The notes under the pieces were generated by a model. That model saw only the letters and a list, made by a program, of their open reading frames with translations. It ran no database searches and was not told the DNA's origin. The position numbers and the translations under genes were made by a program. Positions 38,093 through 47,162 of a stretch of DNA of 64,000 nt are shown here, piece after piece (position 1 is the first letter of the stretch; each line of letters opens with the position of its first letter). The DNA comes from Candidatus Tepidiaquacella proteinivora (GTDB lineage Bacteria > Bacteroidota > Ignavibacteria > Tepidaquicellales > Tepidaquicellaceae), in the NCBI GenBank assembly GCA_013348845.1, contig CP054675.1:1435501-1499500 (forward strand). Reading direction: 5' to 3'.

Positions 38093-38836
38093 ATGAAAAT
38101 GAAAAAATTAATATTATTAAATTTTGCACTTTTAGTTTTAATTTCCTTCTCATGCAAAAAAAATGATGAGCAGGCAAAAAACAGTGAAGAGAATTCAAGA
38201 ACAAACACAGAATCATTTACAGGAGATAGTACAGATATATATGGTCAGGGATATTACACTTATCAGGATTCATTGCAATCATATCATATGGGATATAATG
38301 TAGCAAGAGATAGTTTATATAAAAGAAAAAATATAGAAATATTTGAAAATTTGAATTTACTAATTAAAAATAATCCTAAAAACCCAGGCCCTTATCTTGA
38401 TAGAGGAAATCACTTCCAAAATATACACAAATACGAAGAAGCCATACAAGATTATAATAAATATATTGAACTGAACCCCAAAAATCATTCTGCATATTTG
38501 AACAGAGGCACAGCATACGAAAGGCTTAAAAAATATGACCTTGCATTAGCTGATTATGATAAAGTAATAGAATTAAAACCAAATGATACAATTGCGTATT
38601 TTAATAAAGGAATCCTGTATGATGCAATAAATAATCCTGAAAAAGCAATAGAATCATATACTAAAGTAATTAGCATTGATCCGATGTTAGCAAAAGCTTA
38701 TTATAACAGAGGTATAGTATATGAAAAGATTAAAGAATATAAAAAAGCATTGGAAGATTTTAAAAAGGCTCTTGAATTAAATCCAAACTATGGCGAGCAA
38801 TTAATAAACAGGATTAAACAACTTGAAAAAAGATAA
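38093..38836 (+). CDS. TPR-repeat lipoprotein
   Basis: This is an exported lipoprotein of unknown partner. The signal peptide ends in the lipobox 'LISFSC' (Cys about 21), so the mature protein is lipid-anchored. After an Asn/Ser/Glu-rich linker it has about four tetratricopeptide repeats from residue 95 on, with sequences such as 'AYLNRGTAYERLKKYDLALADYDKVIELKPND' type units and 'AYYNRGIVYEKIKEY'. TPR domains bind other proteins. Two starts (38093 and 38099) are both possible and differ by two residues. It follows addB by 61 bases, and a functional link with it is unlikely. Confidence 0.87.
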   Translation: MKMKKLILLNFALLVLISFSCKKNDEQAKNSEENSRTNTESFTGDSTDIYGQGYYTYQDSLQSYHMGYNVARDSLYKRKNIEIFENLNLLIKNNPKNPGPYLDRGNHFQNIHKYEEAIQDYNKYIELNPKNHSAYLNRGTAYERLKKYDLALADYDKVIELKPNDTIAYFNKGILYDAINNPEKAIESYTKVISIDPMLAKAYYNRGIVYEKIKEYKKALEDFKKALELNPNYGEQLINRIKQLEKR

Positions 38837-38841
38837 ATTTT

Positions 38842-39261
38842 TTACTTATATGTAATTTCCCACTCCCCATCTGTTTTTATATCCAAAATATAAGCGTCAT
38901 TTTCTGAAACATTAATTAATTCATATCCTTTAAAATCTCCTTTTGTATTGAATATAATTTTTATCAAGGAATCATTTGAATTTTTTAGGGTAACTGTGTA
39001 ATCGCCATCACCTTTATGTGTTGATGTGAAAATTGCTTCCCCTTTATTTAAATGTATAATTTGTTTCAAATTACCACTTCCTTTATGAGTGAATCTGTAT
39101 TGAATTTTATTAGAATCACTTATCTGAGTTATCTCATTATTAGAAGATTTAGTATAAATGTTTGTCGATATATATTTTTCATATATATAATATACCAACG
39201 CCAACATTCCAACTGCAAAAAAAATATATGCAAATACTCTTGTTAATAAATTTTTTTTCAT
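38842..39261 (-). CDS. Small membrane-anchored protein with a beta-sandwich-like domain
   Basis: This 139-residue protein has one N-terminal membrane helix (about 8-27) and an extracytoplasmic domain. The domain has strands 'YRFTHKGSGNLKQIIHL', 'AIFTSTHKGDGDYTVTL', 'FNTKGDFKGYELI' and 'YILDIKTDGEWEI'. The G-D/S-G-N/D turns and the closing 'L-I-T-DG-W-I' resemble the small galactose-binding-like sandwich domains seen at bacterial cell surfaces. I do not know a named family for it. It converges with the TPR lipoprotein gene, with five bases between the stops. Confidence 0.7.
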   Translation of the reverse strand: MKKNLLTRVFAYIFFAVGMLALVYYIYEKYISTNIYTKSSNNEITQISDSNKIQYRFTHKGSGNLKQIIHLNKGEAIFTSTHKGDGDYTVTLKNSNDSLIKIIFNTKGDFKGYELINVSENDAYILDIKTDGEWEITYK

Positions 39262-39708
39262 TTTGAATTTTTAAATAAAAAACATTAACAATGTTTTTAG
39301 AGTTCAAATTATTTTTAAATTTAATTAAAATTAAAAAAACCTTCAATTTTAATATTTCACACTACATTTTGTTTTAGTAGTCATAAAATTTTGATAAATC
39401 ATTAATATAGTAGCATCACTACATTAATAGTATTAAGACTATTTTCAAGGGGCTGTTTTTTTATTAACGCAAAAGATAAACTATTGTTATTACATATTTT
39501 GATTTTATGTTATTTCGGCATAGTAATTGCAATATTAATAATGAGTAAAGAATAAAAATATATTAAGAGTTTGATTACAGGTTTTGTCAAATATTATAAT
39601 CCAATAAAACTAATAAGAATATTTAATCAACAAATAATAATTTATTAATATAATATAATGAACCTTTCTTCAAGTTATTATGTTAAAGATAGAAACGATA
39701 ATTAAAAA
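39262..39708. other. Long AT-rich intergenic region
   Basis: These 447 bases lie between two divergently transcribed genes and should contain their promoters. I find no tRNA, terminator, inverted repeat or supportable gene. One frame ending in TAA at 39553-39555 would encode a short hydrophobic peptide but lacks an ATG. A GGGG at 39451-39454 before a T run is the only GC-rich spot. Confidence 0.4.
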
Positions 39709-40716
39709 ATGAGAATGATAAAATATCTATTAACGCTACTAATAATTGTAACAAGCAATCAATTATTTTCACAAGATAATGATTCAAACTTAAACATTGC
39801 ATATAATAAGTTACAAGAAGGAAAAACTTTAGAAGCGATATCAATTTTTGAAAATCATATTGCAAAAAATCCCAATGACACAAGAATATACCTGCAGCTT
39901 GCATATGAATATTTAAAAATTAACAATAAGGAAAAAGCAATAAAATATTTTGAGTATGTGCAAAAGAATTCCAAGAACACAGATGAAATTCAGGCTGCGA
40001 AAAAACAATTAGAATATATATCTCTAAATTCTGAATCAGGGAAAAAGCATTTCATCGATTTATATTCGTATAGTGTATATGATACATATCAAGAGAATTT
40101 TATATCAAATTTAATTTTAAGGTATAATAATCATATTATAGACAGATTATATGGTGGAATATATAGTGATATCTACACAGATACAAGAACTTCGAAAGAC
40201 TATATTTACAATGACAGATATGTTGAGGTAGGTGGATTTTTAAGATATAATATACTACGTAATTTAAGTATAGAATTAAGGGCTGGATATGTAAGAGAGA
40301 TTGATTTCAATAAAAATAGTTTCAACTTTAAACCCATTTTAAGTTTCTCTGATAGATTTGGGACTAAAAATTTGAGAGTAAACTTTTTTACTGATGTTTA
40401 TTCAGCAGCATTGTATGACCACAAATTTGAAAACTTTTTCGGACAGCTTTCACTAAGAGAGGTAGTAAGTTTTAAGGTAAATAAAAGTTCAAATTTTGAA
40501 ACTTATGTGAGACAGTCAGTATTAGGAGATTCAAAAAAGTTTGATTATAATAATTACCTTGAGTTAGGTGGAGGAGTTGCTTATACATTTAATTCAATTT
40601 ATTTACCGGCAATTTTTGTGGAAGCAACGAACAAATTTTATTTTCAGGGAAACAGAGAAAACAGTTTCCAGTTTAAAGCAGGTTTATTATTTAACTTTTA
40701 CAAATTCGTATGGTAG
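39709..40716 (+). CDS. TPR plus outer-membrane beta-barrel protein (NfrA-like exporter)
   Basis: This is a probable outer-membrane export protein for a polysaccharide. A signal peptide (1-22, ending 'LFSQ') precedes two TPR-like repeats (about 28-100: 'AYNKLQEGKTLEAISIFENHI', 'IYLQLAYEYLKINNKEKAIKYFEYV'). The rest (about 112-335) alternates amphipathic strands with Tyr/Phe and ends 'QFKAGLLFNFYKFVW', the aromatic terminus expected of an outer-membrane barrel. TPR-then-barrel is the layout of NfrA, PgaA and BcsC, although those are much longer. The downstream gene overlaps by seven bases and encodes an NfrB-like glycosyltransferase, which is the main reason for the NfrA-like call. Sequence similarity to NfrA itself is not demonstrable by eye. 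Confidence 0.72.
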   Translation: MRMIKYLLTLLIIVTSNQLFSQDNDSNLNIAYNKLQEGKTLEAISIFENHIAKNPNDTRIYLQLAYEYLKINNKEKAIKYFEYVQKNSKNTDEIQAAKKQLEYISLNSESGKKHFIDLYSYSVYDTYQENFISNLILRYNNHIIDRLYGGIYSDIYTDTRTSKDYIYNDRYVEVGGFLRYNILRNLSIELRAGYVREIDFNKNSFNFKPILSFSDRFGTKNLRVNFFTDVYSAALYDHKFENFFGQLSLREVVSFKVNKSSNFETYVRQSVLGDSKKFDYNNYLELGGGVAYTFNSIYLPAIFVEATNKFYFQGNRENSFQFKAGLLFNFYKFVW

Positions 40717-42167
40717 CAGAAATATTACAAATAATAGTTTGGATAATAGCAATAATACTAATAATTAGTGGCTTAGACGATTTCTTCGTTGATATATCTT
40801 ATTGGATATTCAGAAGAAAATATAAGAAACAATTACCCGAACTTTCAGAAATAAGAGAAGCTAAGGAAACTCCAATTGCACTGGTAATAGGTGCCTGGCA
40901 AGAGCACTCAGTCATTGGAAGAACTTTATCCATAGCATTAAATAAAATTCAATATAAAAATTACAGAATTTTTGTTGGTGTTTATCAAAATGATGAAAAG
41001 ACACAGGAAGAAGTAATGAAGTTTGCAAGTGCTGACCCGAGAGTAATTATGTGTATTAATCCAAAGAATGGACCAACATCAAAGGCAGATAATCTGAATA
41101 ATATTTTTAATGTGATAAAATATTACGAAAAAGCACACACTGAATTTAGCGTAATACTTATTCATGATTCTGAAGACTTCATTCATCCATATTCACTAAA
41201 ACTATATAATTATCTAATCTCTTACAAAGGCAACTATGCAGTCCAAATTCCGGTTGTACCGATAAAAAGCAAATTAGGTAAATTATTTCACAGAACTTAT
41301 TGTGATGCATTTGCAGAAATGCACAATAAAGAATTGATTGTAAGACAATCATTTGGAGCATATATTCCCTTTGCAGGTACCGGAATGGCATTTAACAGAA
41401 AGGTTTTCTATTATCTTGAGACTAATGATGAAAAATATTTAGAAGATATTAGTAATGATATAAAAAGTAATAAAATAAATACAACCCAAATCAGTACTAA
41501 GTATTGGGAAAATTTCTCAAGGATGACCGGGGATTTGAATCATAATGTAAGAATATTTAACGATTCGAATTTAACAGAAGATTATGAAATGGGTTTAAAA
41601 TTTCATAAAATAGGTTTAAAGACAGTTTTTGTGAATTTAATTATGAATAGTAATGGTACTCCCGATGCAGAAATAGCAACGCAAAGTTATTTCCCGAACA
41701 GTTTCTGGGGCGCTATAAAACAAAGGTCAAGATGGATTGCAGGTATTAATTTGCAAAATTGGAAAATCCATAAATGGAAAGGTTCCTTACTTACCAAATA
41801 CTTTCTAATGCGTGACAGAAAAGGAATTATATCAAGCTTTATTCTGCTTTTTTCTTATTTAGGTCTTATTTATTCTGTACTTAACATTATTGATGAGAAA
41901 TATGGTTGGGGAATTTTTCCACATATTATTGATACTAACTCAACTTTATGGTATGTATTAATGTTTTGTTTTTCATTTTTAATTATAAGACTTTTTCATA
42001 GATTACATTTTACATACAAATGGTACGGGTTAAAATATTCGATTTTCAGTGTATTTAGATTATTGCTCGATAATATAATAAACTTTTTTGCATCTTTAAG
42101 AGCTATTAAGATATACTATAAAATGAAAGACAAAGTCGTAATCTGGGACAAGACAGACCATTATTAA
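40710..42167 (+). CDS. nfrB: NfrB-like inner-membrane glycosyltransferase (no MshEN domain)
   Basis: This is a processive-type GT2 synthase in the inner membrane. A membrane helix (about 5-23) leads to 'SGLDDFFVDISYWIFRR', then 'ALVIGAWQEHSVIGR', 'YRIFVGVYQNDEKTQ', 'GPTSKADNLNN', 'ILIHDSEDFIHP', 'LTEDYEMGLKFHKIGLKT' and 'KQRSRWIAGINLQNW'. These follow E. coli NfrB point by point ('DDLFIDVVYW', 'PAWNE-GVIG', 'GPTSKADCLNN', 'LHDAEDVISP', 'TEDYDIGFRL', 'RQKSRWIIGI'). Three further membrane helices close the chain (about 372-460). E. coli NfrB continues into a C-terminal c-di-GMP-binding MshEN domain; this protein stops at 485 residues and lacks it. The ATG overlaps the end of the barrel gene, and a UDP-GlcNAc 2-epimerase gene follows. 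Confidence 0.87.
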   Translation: MVAEILQIIVWIIAIILIISGLDDFFVDISYWIFRRKYKKQLPELSEIREAKETPIALVIGAWQEHSVIGRTLSIALNKIQYKNYRIFVGVYQNDEKTQEEVMKFASADPRVIMCINPKNGPTSKADNLNNIFNVIKYYEKAHTEFSVILIHDSEDFIHPYSLKLYNYLISYKGNYAVQIPVVPIKSKLGKLFHRTYCDAFAEMHNKELIVRQSFGAYIPFAGTGMAFNRKVFYYLETNDEKYLEDISNDIKSNKINTTQISTKYWENFSRMTGDLNHNVRIFNDSNLTEDYEMGLKFHKIGLKTVFVNLIMNSNGTPDAEIATQSYFPNSFWGAIKQRSRWIAGINLQNWKIHKWKGSLLTKYFLMRDRKGIISSFILLFSYLGLIYSVLNIIDEKYGWGIFPHIIDTNSTLWYVLMFCFSFLIIRLFHRLHFTYKWYGLKYSIFSVFRLLLDNIINFFASLRAIKIYYKMKDKVVIWDKTDHY

Positions 42168-42207
42168 AATATCAAAAAAAATAAAATTTTTAAAACAATA
42201 TAAAAAG

Positions 42208-43359
42208 ATGATGAACCAAAAAATTTCAAAAGAAGAGTACAACGGTAAAAAAGTTATTCTAATTGTTTTTGGTACCAGACCAGAAATAATTAAACTTTTT
42301 ATTCTTCACAGAATTTTAAAAGAATCAGAAGAATTTTATCCAATATTATTCAACACTGCACAGCAAAAGATATCTTCTGATATATTACAGCACTTAAACA
42401 TTGATGTAGATATTTTGGGAAATACTTTACCTGACCGTTCCCCAGATTTGAATCAGTTCATCTCACATTTAATAAATGATTTTAATGAAAAATTTAATAG
42501 TCCAAATTCTATAATTGATAAAAAAGATATTGCCGGAGTAATTGTACAAGGAGATACAGCATCAGCATATACCGGTGCAATTTGGGCATTTATGAATCAA
42601 ATTCCTGTATTTCACGTTGAAGCCGGGTTAAGAACTCACGACCAGAATAATCCTTTTCCGGAAGAATTCTTCAGGGAATCTATAGCGAGAACATCTGCTC
42701 TTAATTTTTGTCCTTCTCACATAAGTTATGAAAATTTGATAAAGGAAGGTATTAGTCCTAAGAAAAACTATATCGTTGGTAATACGATTAATGATGCAAT
42801 TATCCACCTGATGGATAATAAGAAGATTAAGGAAACTAATCAAACCAATTATATTTTAAGTACATTACATAGGAGAGAAAATTGGAATCATGTAACAGAA
42901 TATGCTAAAATTCTTTATAATGTTCTCAGCAATGATATAAGGGATAAAAATTTATTGCATATCATACATCCAAATCCATTAGTCAAAGAAGGATTCAGTA
43001 AAGTTTTTAAGAAATACATACCGGAAAATCTTATTATTAAAGAACCTATACACGATTATTTTGAAATGCTTGGAATAGTAAAAAATAGCAATATTATTCT
43101 TACTGATTCAGGAGGATTACAAGAAGAATCATTATTCTTTAAGATTCCTTGCGGAATAATGAGGAAAGTTACAGAAAGACCGGAAGTTTTACAAAGAAAC
43201 GCAAAGCTCTTACCTTTTGAAAAAAATAAGGTCAGAGAATTTCTATTAGAATCAGATAAATACAAAATTAATGATAGTACACAATATGATTTTACTTACG
43301 GAGATGGAACAACAAGCTATCAGATATATGAAATTCTTAAAAGATTTTTCAGAGTTTAA
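42208..43359 (+). CDS. wecB: UDP-N-acetylglucosamine 2-epimerase
   Basis: This enzyme interconverts UDP-GlcNAc and UDP-ManNAc. The family motifs are all present: 'FGTRPEIIKL' near the N-terminus, 'VIVQGDTASAYTGA', 'FHVEAGLRTHDQNNPFPEEFFR', 'VGNTINDAI', 'LSTLHRRENW' and 'ILTDSGGLQEES'. At 383 residues it is the normal non-hydrolysing bacterial type (WecB/MnaA). It lies 40 bases after the NfrB-like gene on the same strand. WecB is required for the Nfr glycan in E. coli, so its position here argues that the locus makes a ManNAc-containing polymer; that is inference. ATG 42208 is followed by a second ATG, and either could serve. Confidence 0.95.
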   Translation: MMNQKISKEEYNGKKVILIVFGTRPEIIKLFILHRILKESEEFYPILFNTAQQKISSDILQHLNIDVDILGNTLPDRSPDLNQFISHLINDFNEKFNSPNSIIDKKDIAGVIVQGDTASAYTGAIWAFMNQIPVFHVEAGLRTHDQNNPFPEEFFRESIARTSALNFCPSHISYENLIKEGISPKKNYIVGNTINDAIIHLMDNKKIKETNQTNYILSTLHRRENWNHVTEYAKILYNVLSNDIRDKNLLHIIHPNPLVKEGFSKVFKKYIPENLIIKEPIHDYFEMLGIVKNSNIILTDSGGLQEESLFFKIPCGIMRKVTERPEVLQRNAKLLPFEKNKVREFLLESDKYKINDSTQYDFTYGDGTTSYQIYEILKRFFRV

Positions 43360-43377
43360 AACAGAAAGGAAATTTAA

Positions 43378-45387
43378 ATGAAAAAAATTAGATATATTTT
43401 ACTTACAATAATAATTACCATATTATTTACCAATTCTTATTCTCAAGAAATTACACCGAATATAAAAGTACCAAAGAACATTGATACCTATAAGTTTAAA
43501 CTATTACCTCTATATAAAAACGAGTTAGTAGATTTGCCGATAATTACTGCAGATTTTAAACTTACATTGCGAGACAATATCCAGCTTGATTGCTCAAAAT
43601 TTTATCCTGTTGAACCAAATCCATATCTTCCAAACGGATACCCTGTTGTAATTATGTTACATGGATATGGAGACAGAAAAGAAACGCTTGCAGAATTTGC
43701 AAGAGCACAAGCAGCTTATGGTTATGTCGTATATACATATAGTATGCGTGGTCAGGGAAATTCAGAAGGTTTATCAAATCTCATCAGTACCACAGAAGCA
43801 GACGATTTAATTGAATTTGTGAACTTTGTAAGAACAGATTTCAGTACAGGACTTGATACCAGTAAAATATTAATTATGGGCGGTTCTCAAGGAGGAATTA
43901 TTCCTTTTATGGCTGCATCAAAAGGTGGTTTAAAAGTAAATTCAATAATATCAGCATTAGCTTCACCAGAGTTTGCTACGAGCTGGATTGAAAATGGTAG
44001 TATTAAAATGACATTTTTATGGACAATATCTTATCCCAATGAAAATGCAAGATACACAAATGAAATAGATAATATGAGAAATTGGGTTTATCAATCAGGT
44101 AATAAAAACAGCAACTGGAATAAACTTGCAACAACTTTACCGAAGAATAGAGATTTTATGACTATTGTTCAGAATAATAAAATTCCAATACTACTTGAAA
44201 ACTCATGGCAGGATTATTTCTTTAATACATTAGGAAATATTAAAGCTATTCCATTGTTAACTTCAAACTACAGAATATATTTCGGTGCTGTTATGGGTCA
44301 TGGGGGGGATATTTCTGAATCGGAAAATCAATGGCATATGGAATTCTTTAATGAATGGTTCTATTATTATATATGGGGAATAGATAATGGAATATTGATA
44401 AGACCCAAATTTCATTATGCATATACAACTTATCCAAGAGAAAAAAATGCCTGGTCTTTTATTCATGACAGTTCAGCAGTATGGCCAATAACAGGGGTTA
44501 ATAGTGTAAAGTTTTATTTCTCAGATAGCAATAAATTAAATCCCAATAAAACACCAGTAACAGTATCTACAAAATCTTTCCTAAATAATGTTTTAGATAA
44601 GAGATTAACAATGATAGAAGCTGTTAATGAAGATTTTACCGGACCAATATTTGATTCTAAATTCAGAAAGGAATCGATATTTTTTGAGACAGCACCGCTG
44701 TCCAAAAATGTAAAAATGATTGGCACCCCAAAAATCAATCTAAAATACAAAGCAAGCGCAAATATATGTCAATATAACTTCCAGATATTCGAAATTAAAT
44801 CAGACGGAACGACGAATATGGTTACAAGAATAAATTACACAGATAGAAATTATACTGCCGGTGCAATAAAAACTGTTCTTATTAATGGTATTTCACATGC
44901 TCATATATTTCAAGCTGGGAGTAAAATAAGGGTGGTTGTTACTAATCTTGATACCTATTTACCACAAGATTCAGCATTTTTAGGTACTTGCCCCTATGTA
45001 TTACCAGTATTAGTAAAAAGTACCAATCATATATATTTAAGAGGTTCATATATTGATTTCCCGTTTGTAACAATTACTTCCGGAAATATTGTTGAAAATA
45101 CCACATCAAATATTAATTCAGAACCTATACTTGAACAGAATTATCCTAATCCTTTCAATCCAACAACAAATATCAGATTCACAATACCAAACAATTATTC
45201 CGGATTGGTTACTATAAAAATTTATGATATGACAGGGCGAGAGATACAACAGCTTGTTAATCAAAATATGAATGCCGGTACTTATGAAGTTGTTTGGAAT
45301 GCTTCAAATTATGCTTCAGGTGTATATTTTTATCAATTAACTGCTGGTAACTATAAAGAAATAAGAAAAATGATGTTAATCAAATAG
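43378..45387 (+). CDS. Secreted S15-like alpha/beta hydrolase with sorting tail
   Basis: This is an exported serine hydrolase. The signal peptide is residues 1-23. The alpha/beta-hydrolase domain has the oxyanion segment 'VIMLHGYGDRKE', 'YSMRGQGNSEG', the nucleophile elbow 'GGSQGG' (Ser170), and a probable catalytic His near 'MGHGGDIS'. A beta-rich domain (about 360-570) matches the C-terminal jelly roll of X-Pro dipeptidyl peptidase (S15/CocE) enzymes. Residues from about 588 form a sorting tail ('NYPNPFNPTTNIRF', 'IYDMTGREI', 'YASGVYFYQL'). A clear AAAGGAAA ribosome site precedes ATG 43378, 18 bases after wecB. It could act on the exported glycan (for example as an esterase) or on peptides or esters. 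Confidence 0.85.
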   Translation: MKKIRYILLTIIITILFTNSYSQEITPNIKVPKNIDTYKFKLLPLYKNELVDLPIITADFKLTLRDNIQLDCSKFYPVEPNPYLPNGYPVVIMLHGYGDRKETLAEFARAQAAYGYVVYTYSMRGQGNSEGLSNLISTTEADDLIEFVNFVRTDFSTGLDTSKILIMGGSQGGIIPFMAASKGGLKVNSIISALASPEFATSWIENGSIKMTFLWTISYPNENARYTNEIDNMRNWVYQSGNKNSNWNKLATTLPKNRDFMTIVQNNKIPILLENSWQDYFFNTLGNIKAIPLLTSNYRIYFGAVMGHGGDISESENQWHMEFFNEWFYYYIWGIDNGILIRPKFHYAYTTYPREKNAWSFIHDSSAVWPITGVNSVKFYFSDSNKLNPNKTPVTVSTKSFLNNVLDKRLTMIEAVNEDFTGPIFDSKFRKESIFFETAPLSKNVKMIGTPKINLKYKASANICQYNFQIFEIKSDGTTNMVTRINYTDRNYTAGAIKTVLINGISHAHIFQAGSKIRVVVTNLDTYLPQDSAFLGTCPYVLPVLVKSTNHIYLRGSYIDFPFVTITSGNIVENTTSNINSEPILEQNYPNPFNPTTNIRFTIPNNYSGLVTIKIYDMTGREIQQLVNQNMNAGTYEVVWNASNYASGVYFYQLTAGNYKEIRKMMLIK

Positions 45388-45409
45388 TATATAATTTTTC
45401 TTAAATTTT

Positions 45410-45446
45410 AAACCCGTTAAATATTAATTATTTAACGGGTTTTTTT
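45410..45446 (+). terminator. Rho-independent terminator of the nfr-like operon
   Basis: The stem AAACCCGTTAAA (45410-45421) pairs perfectly with TTTAACGGGTTT (45431-45442), with two further A-T pairs inside, and is followed by a T run. It sits 23 bases after the hydrolase stop and marks the end of the transcript that begins with the barrel gene. Confidence 0.93.
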
Positions 45447-45638
45447 ATTTAATAATCCGGGGTTTTAAAATACAAAAAGGGTTAAATCTTAATTTTCTTA
45501 CTTCTATACAATTTTGTCGCATTTTTATACTTTATTCAGGATTTTTTTTAATAAATCCCAATATATTGATATTTAATTAAGGAATAAATCTTGCTGTACT
45601 TCTTAAATGAGCCTTAAAATTAAATTCTTTAATTATAA

Positions 45639-46781
45639 ATGAAACTTATATTGACACTTACAATTTTATTACAATTTCTTTTTTATTCCTCGGGGGTATT
45701 TTCACAAACTTCAGATACCAATAAGGTTTACGGCGTTACTATTGATGATGTTAGTAATTTAAGTGCTATTACAACTTCATTAAGTAAACTACCTAAAAAA
45801 ATGACAACAAGGGTTGTTTTTGATGAATGGATGCCAGCTACCTATTACTTAACACCCGTTCAAAGTATTCATCAGGTAAGTTACGTTATGGGAGAATTAC
45901 TTGATAGCTGGTGTTTTAGTCAATATAATTTAACACAATATACAAACCGTGTAAACGAATATGTAAATACTCTGGGGAATGATGTTGATATATGGGAATT
46001 CGGAAATGAAATAAACGGGGAATGGTTAGGAAATACTAATGATGTAATCCAAAAAATAACAGCAGCATTTCATATTTTAAAAGTAAATAATAAAACTACT
46101 GCACTAACTTTTTATTATAATTATGACTGCTGGGAAAATCCACAAAATGAAATGTTTTACTGGATAAATACTTATCTTCCTGATTATATGAAAAAAAGTA
46201 TAAATTATATATGGGTTTCATATTATGAAGACGATTGTAATAATTACCAACCGAACTGGCAAAAAGTATTTGATAGTTTAAGGGTTATTTTTCCAAACTC
46301 TAAAATAGGAATCGGAGAATGTGGAACAACAAAGGTTAATAAAAAAGAAGAATATATGCGAAGATACTACTCAATGAGTGTAACGACAAAAAATTATGTT
46401 GGTGGATACTTCTGGTGGTATTATAAACAGGATTGTGTGCCATATACAAAGTATTTATGGGGGGTTCTGAAAGATGTAATAAGTAATACCCCTTCACCAT
46501 ATATAACAACAGATACCTGCAAGTTAGCATCAATTAAAAACTACCCTAATCCTTTTAACCCAAAAACAAAAATATTTTATTCCATACCTTACAATTGCAA
46601 TGTCAGGATTACTCTATATGATATAACCGGAAAAGAAATTACAATACTTTTAAATGAATTTAAAAATAAAGGAGAATACATCTTGGATTTTGATGCTTCT
46701 AATTTAACAAGCGGGGTATATTTTTATAAACTGGAATTTTCAGGCAATGTAATTACAGAAAAAATGATACTAATGAAATAG
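45639..46781 (+). CDS. Secreted glycoside-hydrolase-like (clan GH-A type) protein with sorting tail
   Basis: This is an exported protein of 380 residues that looks like a TIM-barrel glycosidase. After the signal peptide (1-23, ending 'VFSQ') the sequence has 'DIWEFGNEINGEW', in which Glu124 after Asn is the typical acid/base position of clan GH-A. 'SKIGIGECGTTK' supplies Glu227 as a likely nucleophile on a later strand. 'FWWYYKQD' is an aromatic stretch suited to sugar binding. The tail from about 297 carries 'NYPNPFNPKTKIF', 'LYDITGKEI' and 'LTSGVYFYKL'. I cannot name the GH family or substrate. A free-standing transcription unit is likely, as a terminator precedes it. Confidence 0.75.
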   Translation: MKLILTLTILLQFLFYSSGVFSQTSDTNKVYGVTIDDVSNLSAITTSLSKLPKKMTTRVVFDEWMPATYYLTPVQSIHQVSYVMGELLDSWCFSQYNLTQYTNRVNEYVNTLGNDVDIWEFGNEINGEWLGNTNDVIQKITAAFHILKVNNKTTALTFYYNYDCWENPQNEMFYWINTYLPDYMKKSINYIWVSYYEDDCNNYQPNWQKVFDSLRVIFPNSKIGIGECGTTKVNKKEEYMRRYYSMSVTTKNYVGGYFWWYYKQDCVPYTKYLWGVLKDVISNTPSPYITTDTCKLASIKNYPNPFNPKTKIFYSIPYNCNVRITLYDITGKEITILLNEFKNKGEYILDFDASNLTSGVYFYKLEFSGNVITEKMILMK

Positions 46782-47162
46782 TAATTGTTGCTTCTCAAAA
46801 TTCCTAAAACTTTTAAAAATTTAAATCAATAGTGCTATTTTTAAAATATCAATTCAGTAGATAGAAAATTTCTATCATTACTTCCGTTTATTATTTTACT
46901 TAATATAAAATTAAAGTAATCCCAATAAAAATAGATCCTGTTTTATAAAAATTATTTATACGGCATACCCCGAACACCCGGAATAAAAAAAATAATTACT
47001 TTTATGATAAGTTTATTGTGGTATTATTACTGAATGTTATATCAGATGATCTGCCTTATTCCAATATTACAGAACAATTTAGTTATATCTTTTATAATCT
47101 AATTTAAAAATTATATTTTACTTTCCGGTAAATAGATAATTATAAAATTACATAATCAAATT
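46782..47162. other. AT-rich intergenic region between convergent genes
   Basis: These 381 bases separate the glycosidase-like gene from the convergent acetyl-CoA synthetase gene. There are two weak AT-only hairpins, TTTTAAAAAT with ATTTTTAAAA (46811-46820 and 46837-46846) and GATAGAA with TTCTATC (46860-46876). Either could help end transcription, but neither has a firm GC stem and T run. No gene or RNA is supported. Confidence 0.4.

Noticed and set aside
39420-39555. Short hydrophobic peptide frame ending in TAA at 39555
   Set aside because: It reads like a small membrane peptide but has no ATG, its only starts are TTG inside the hydrophobic part, and TTA/ATT-rich spacer DNA often gives such translations by chance.
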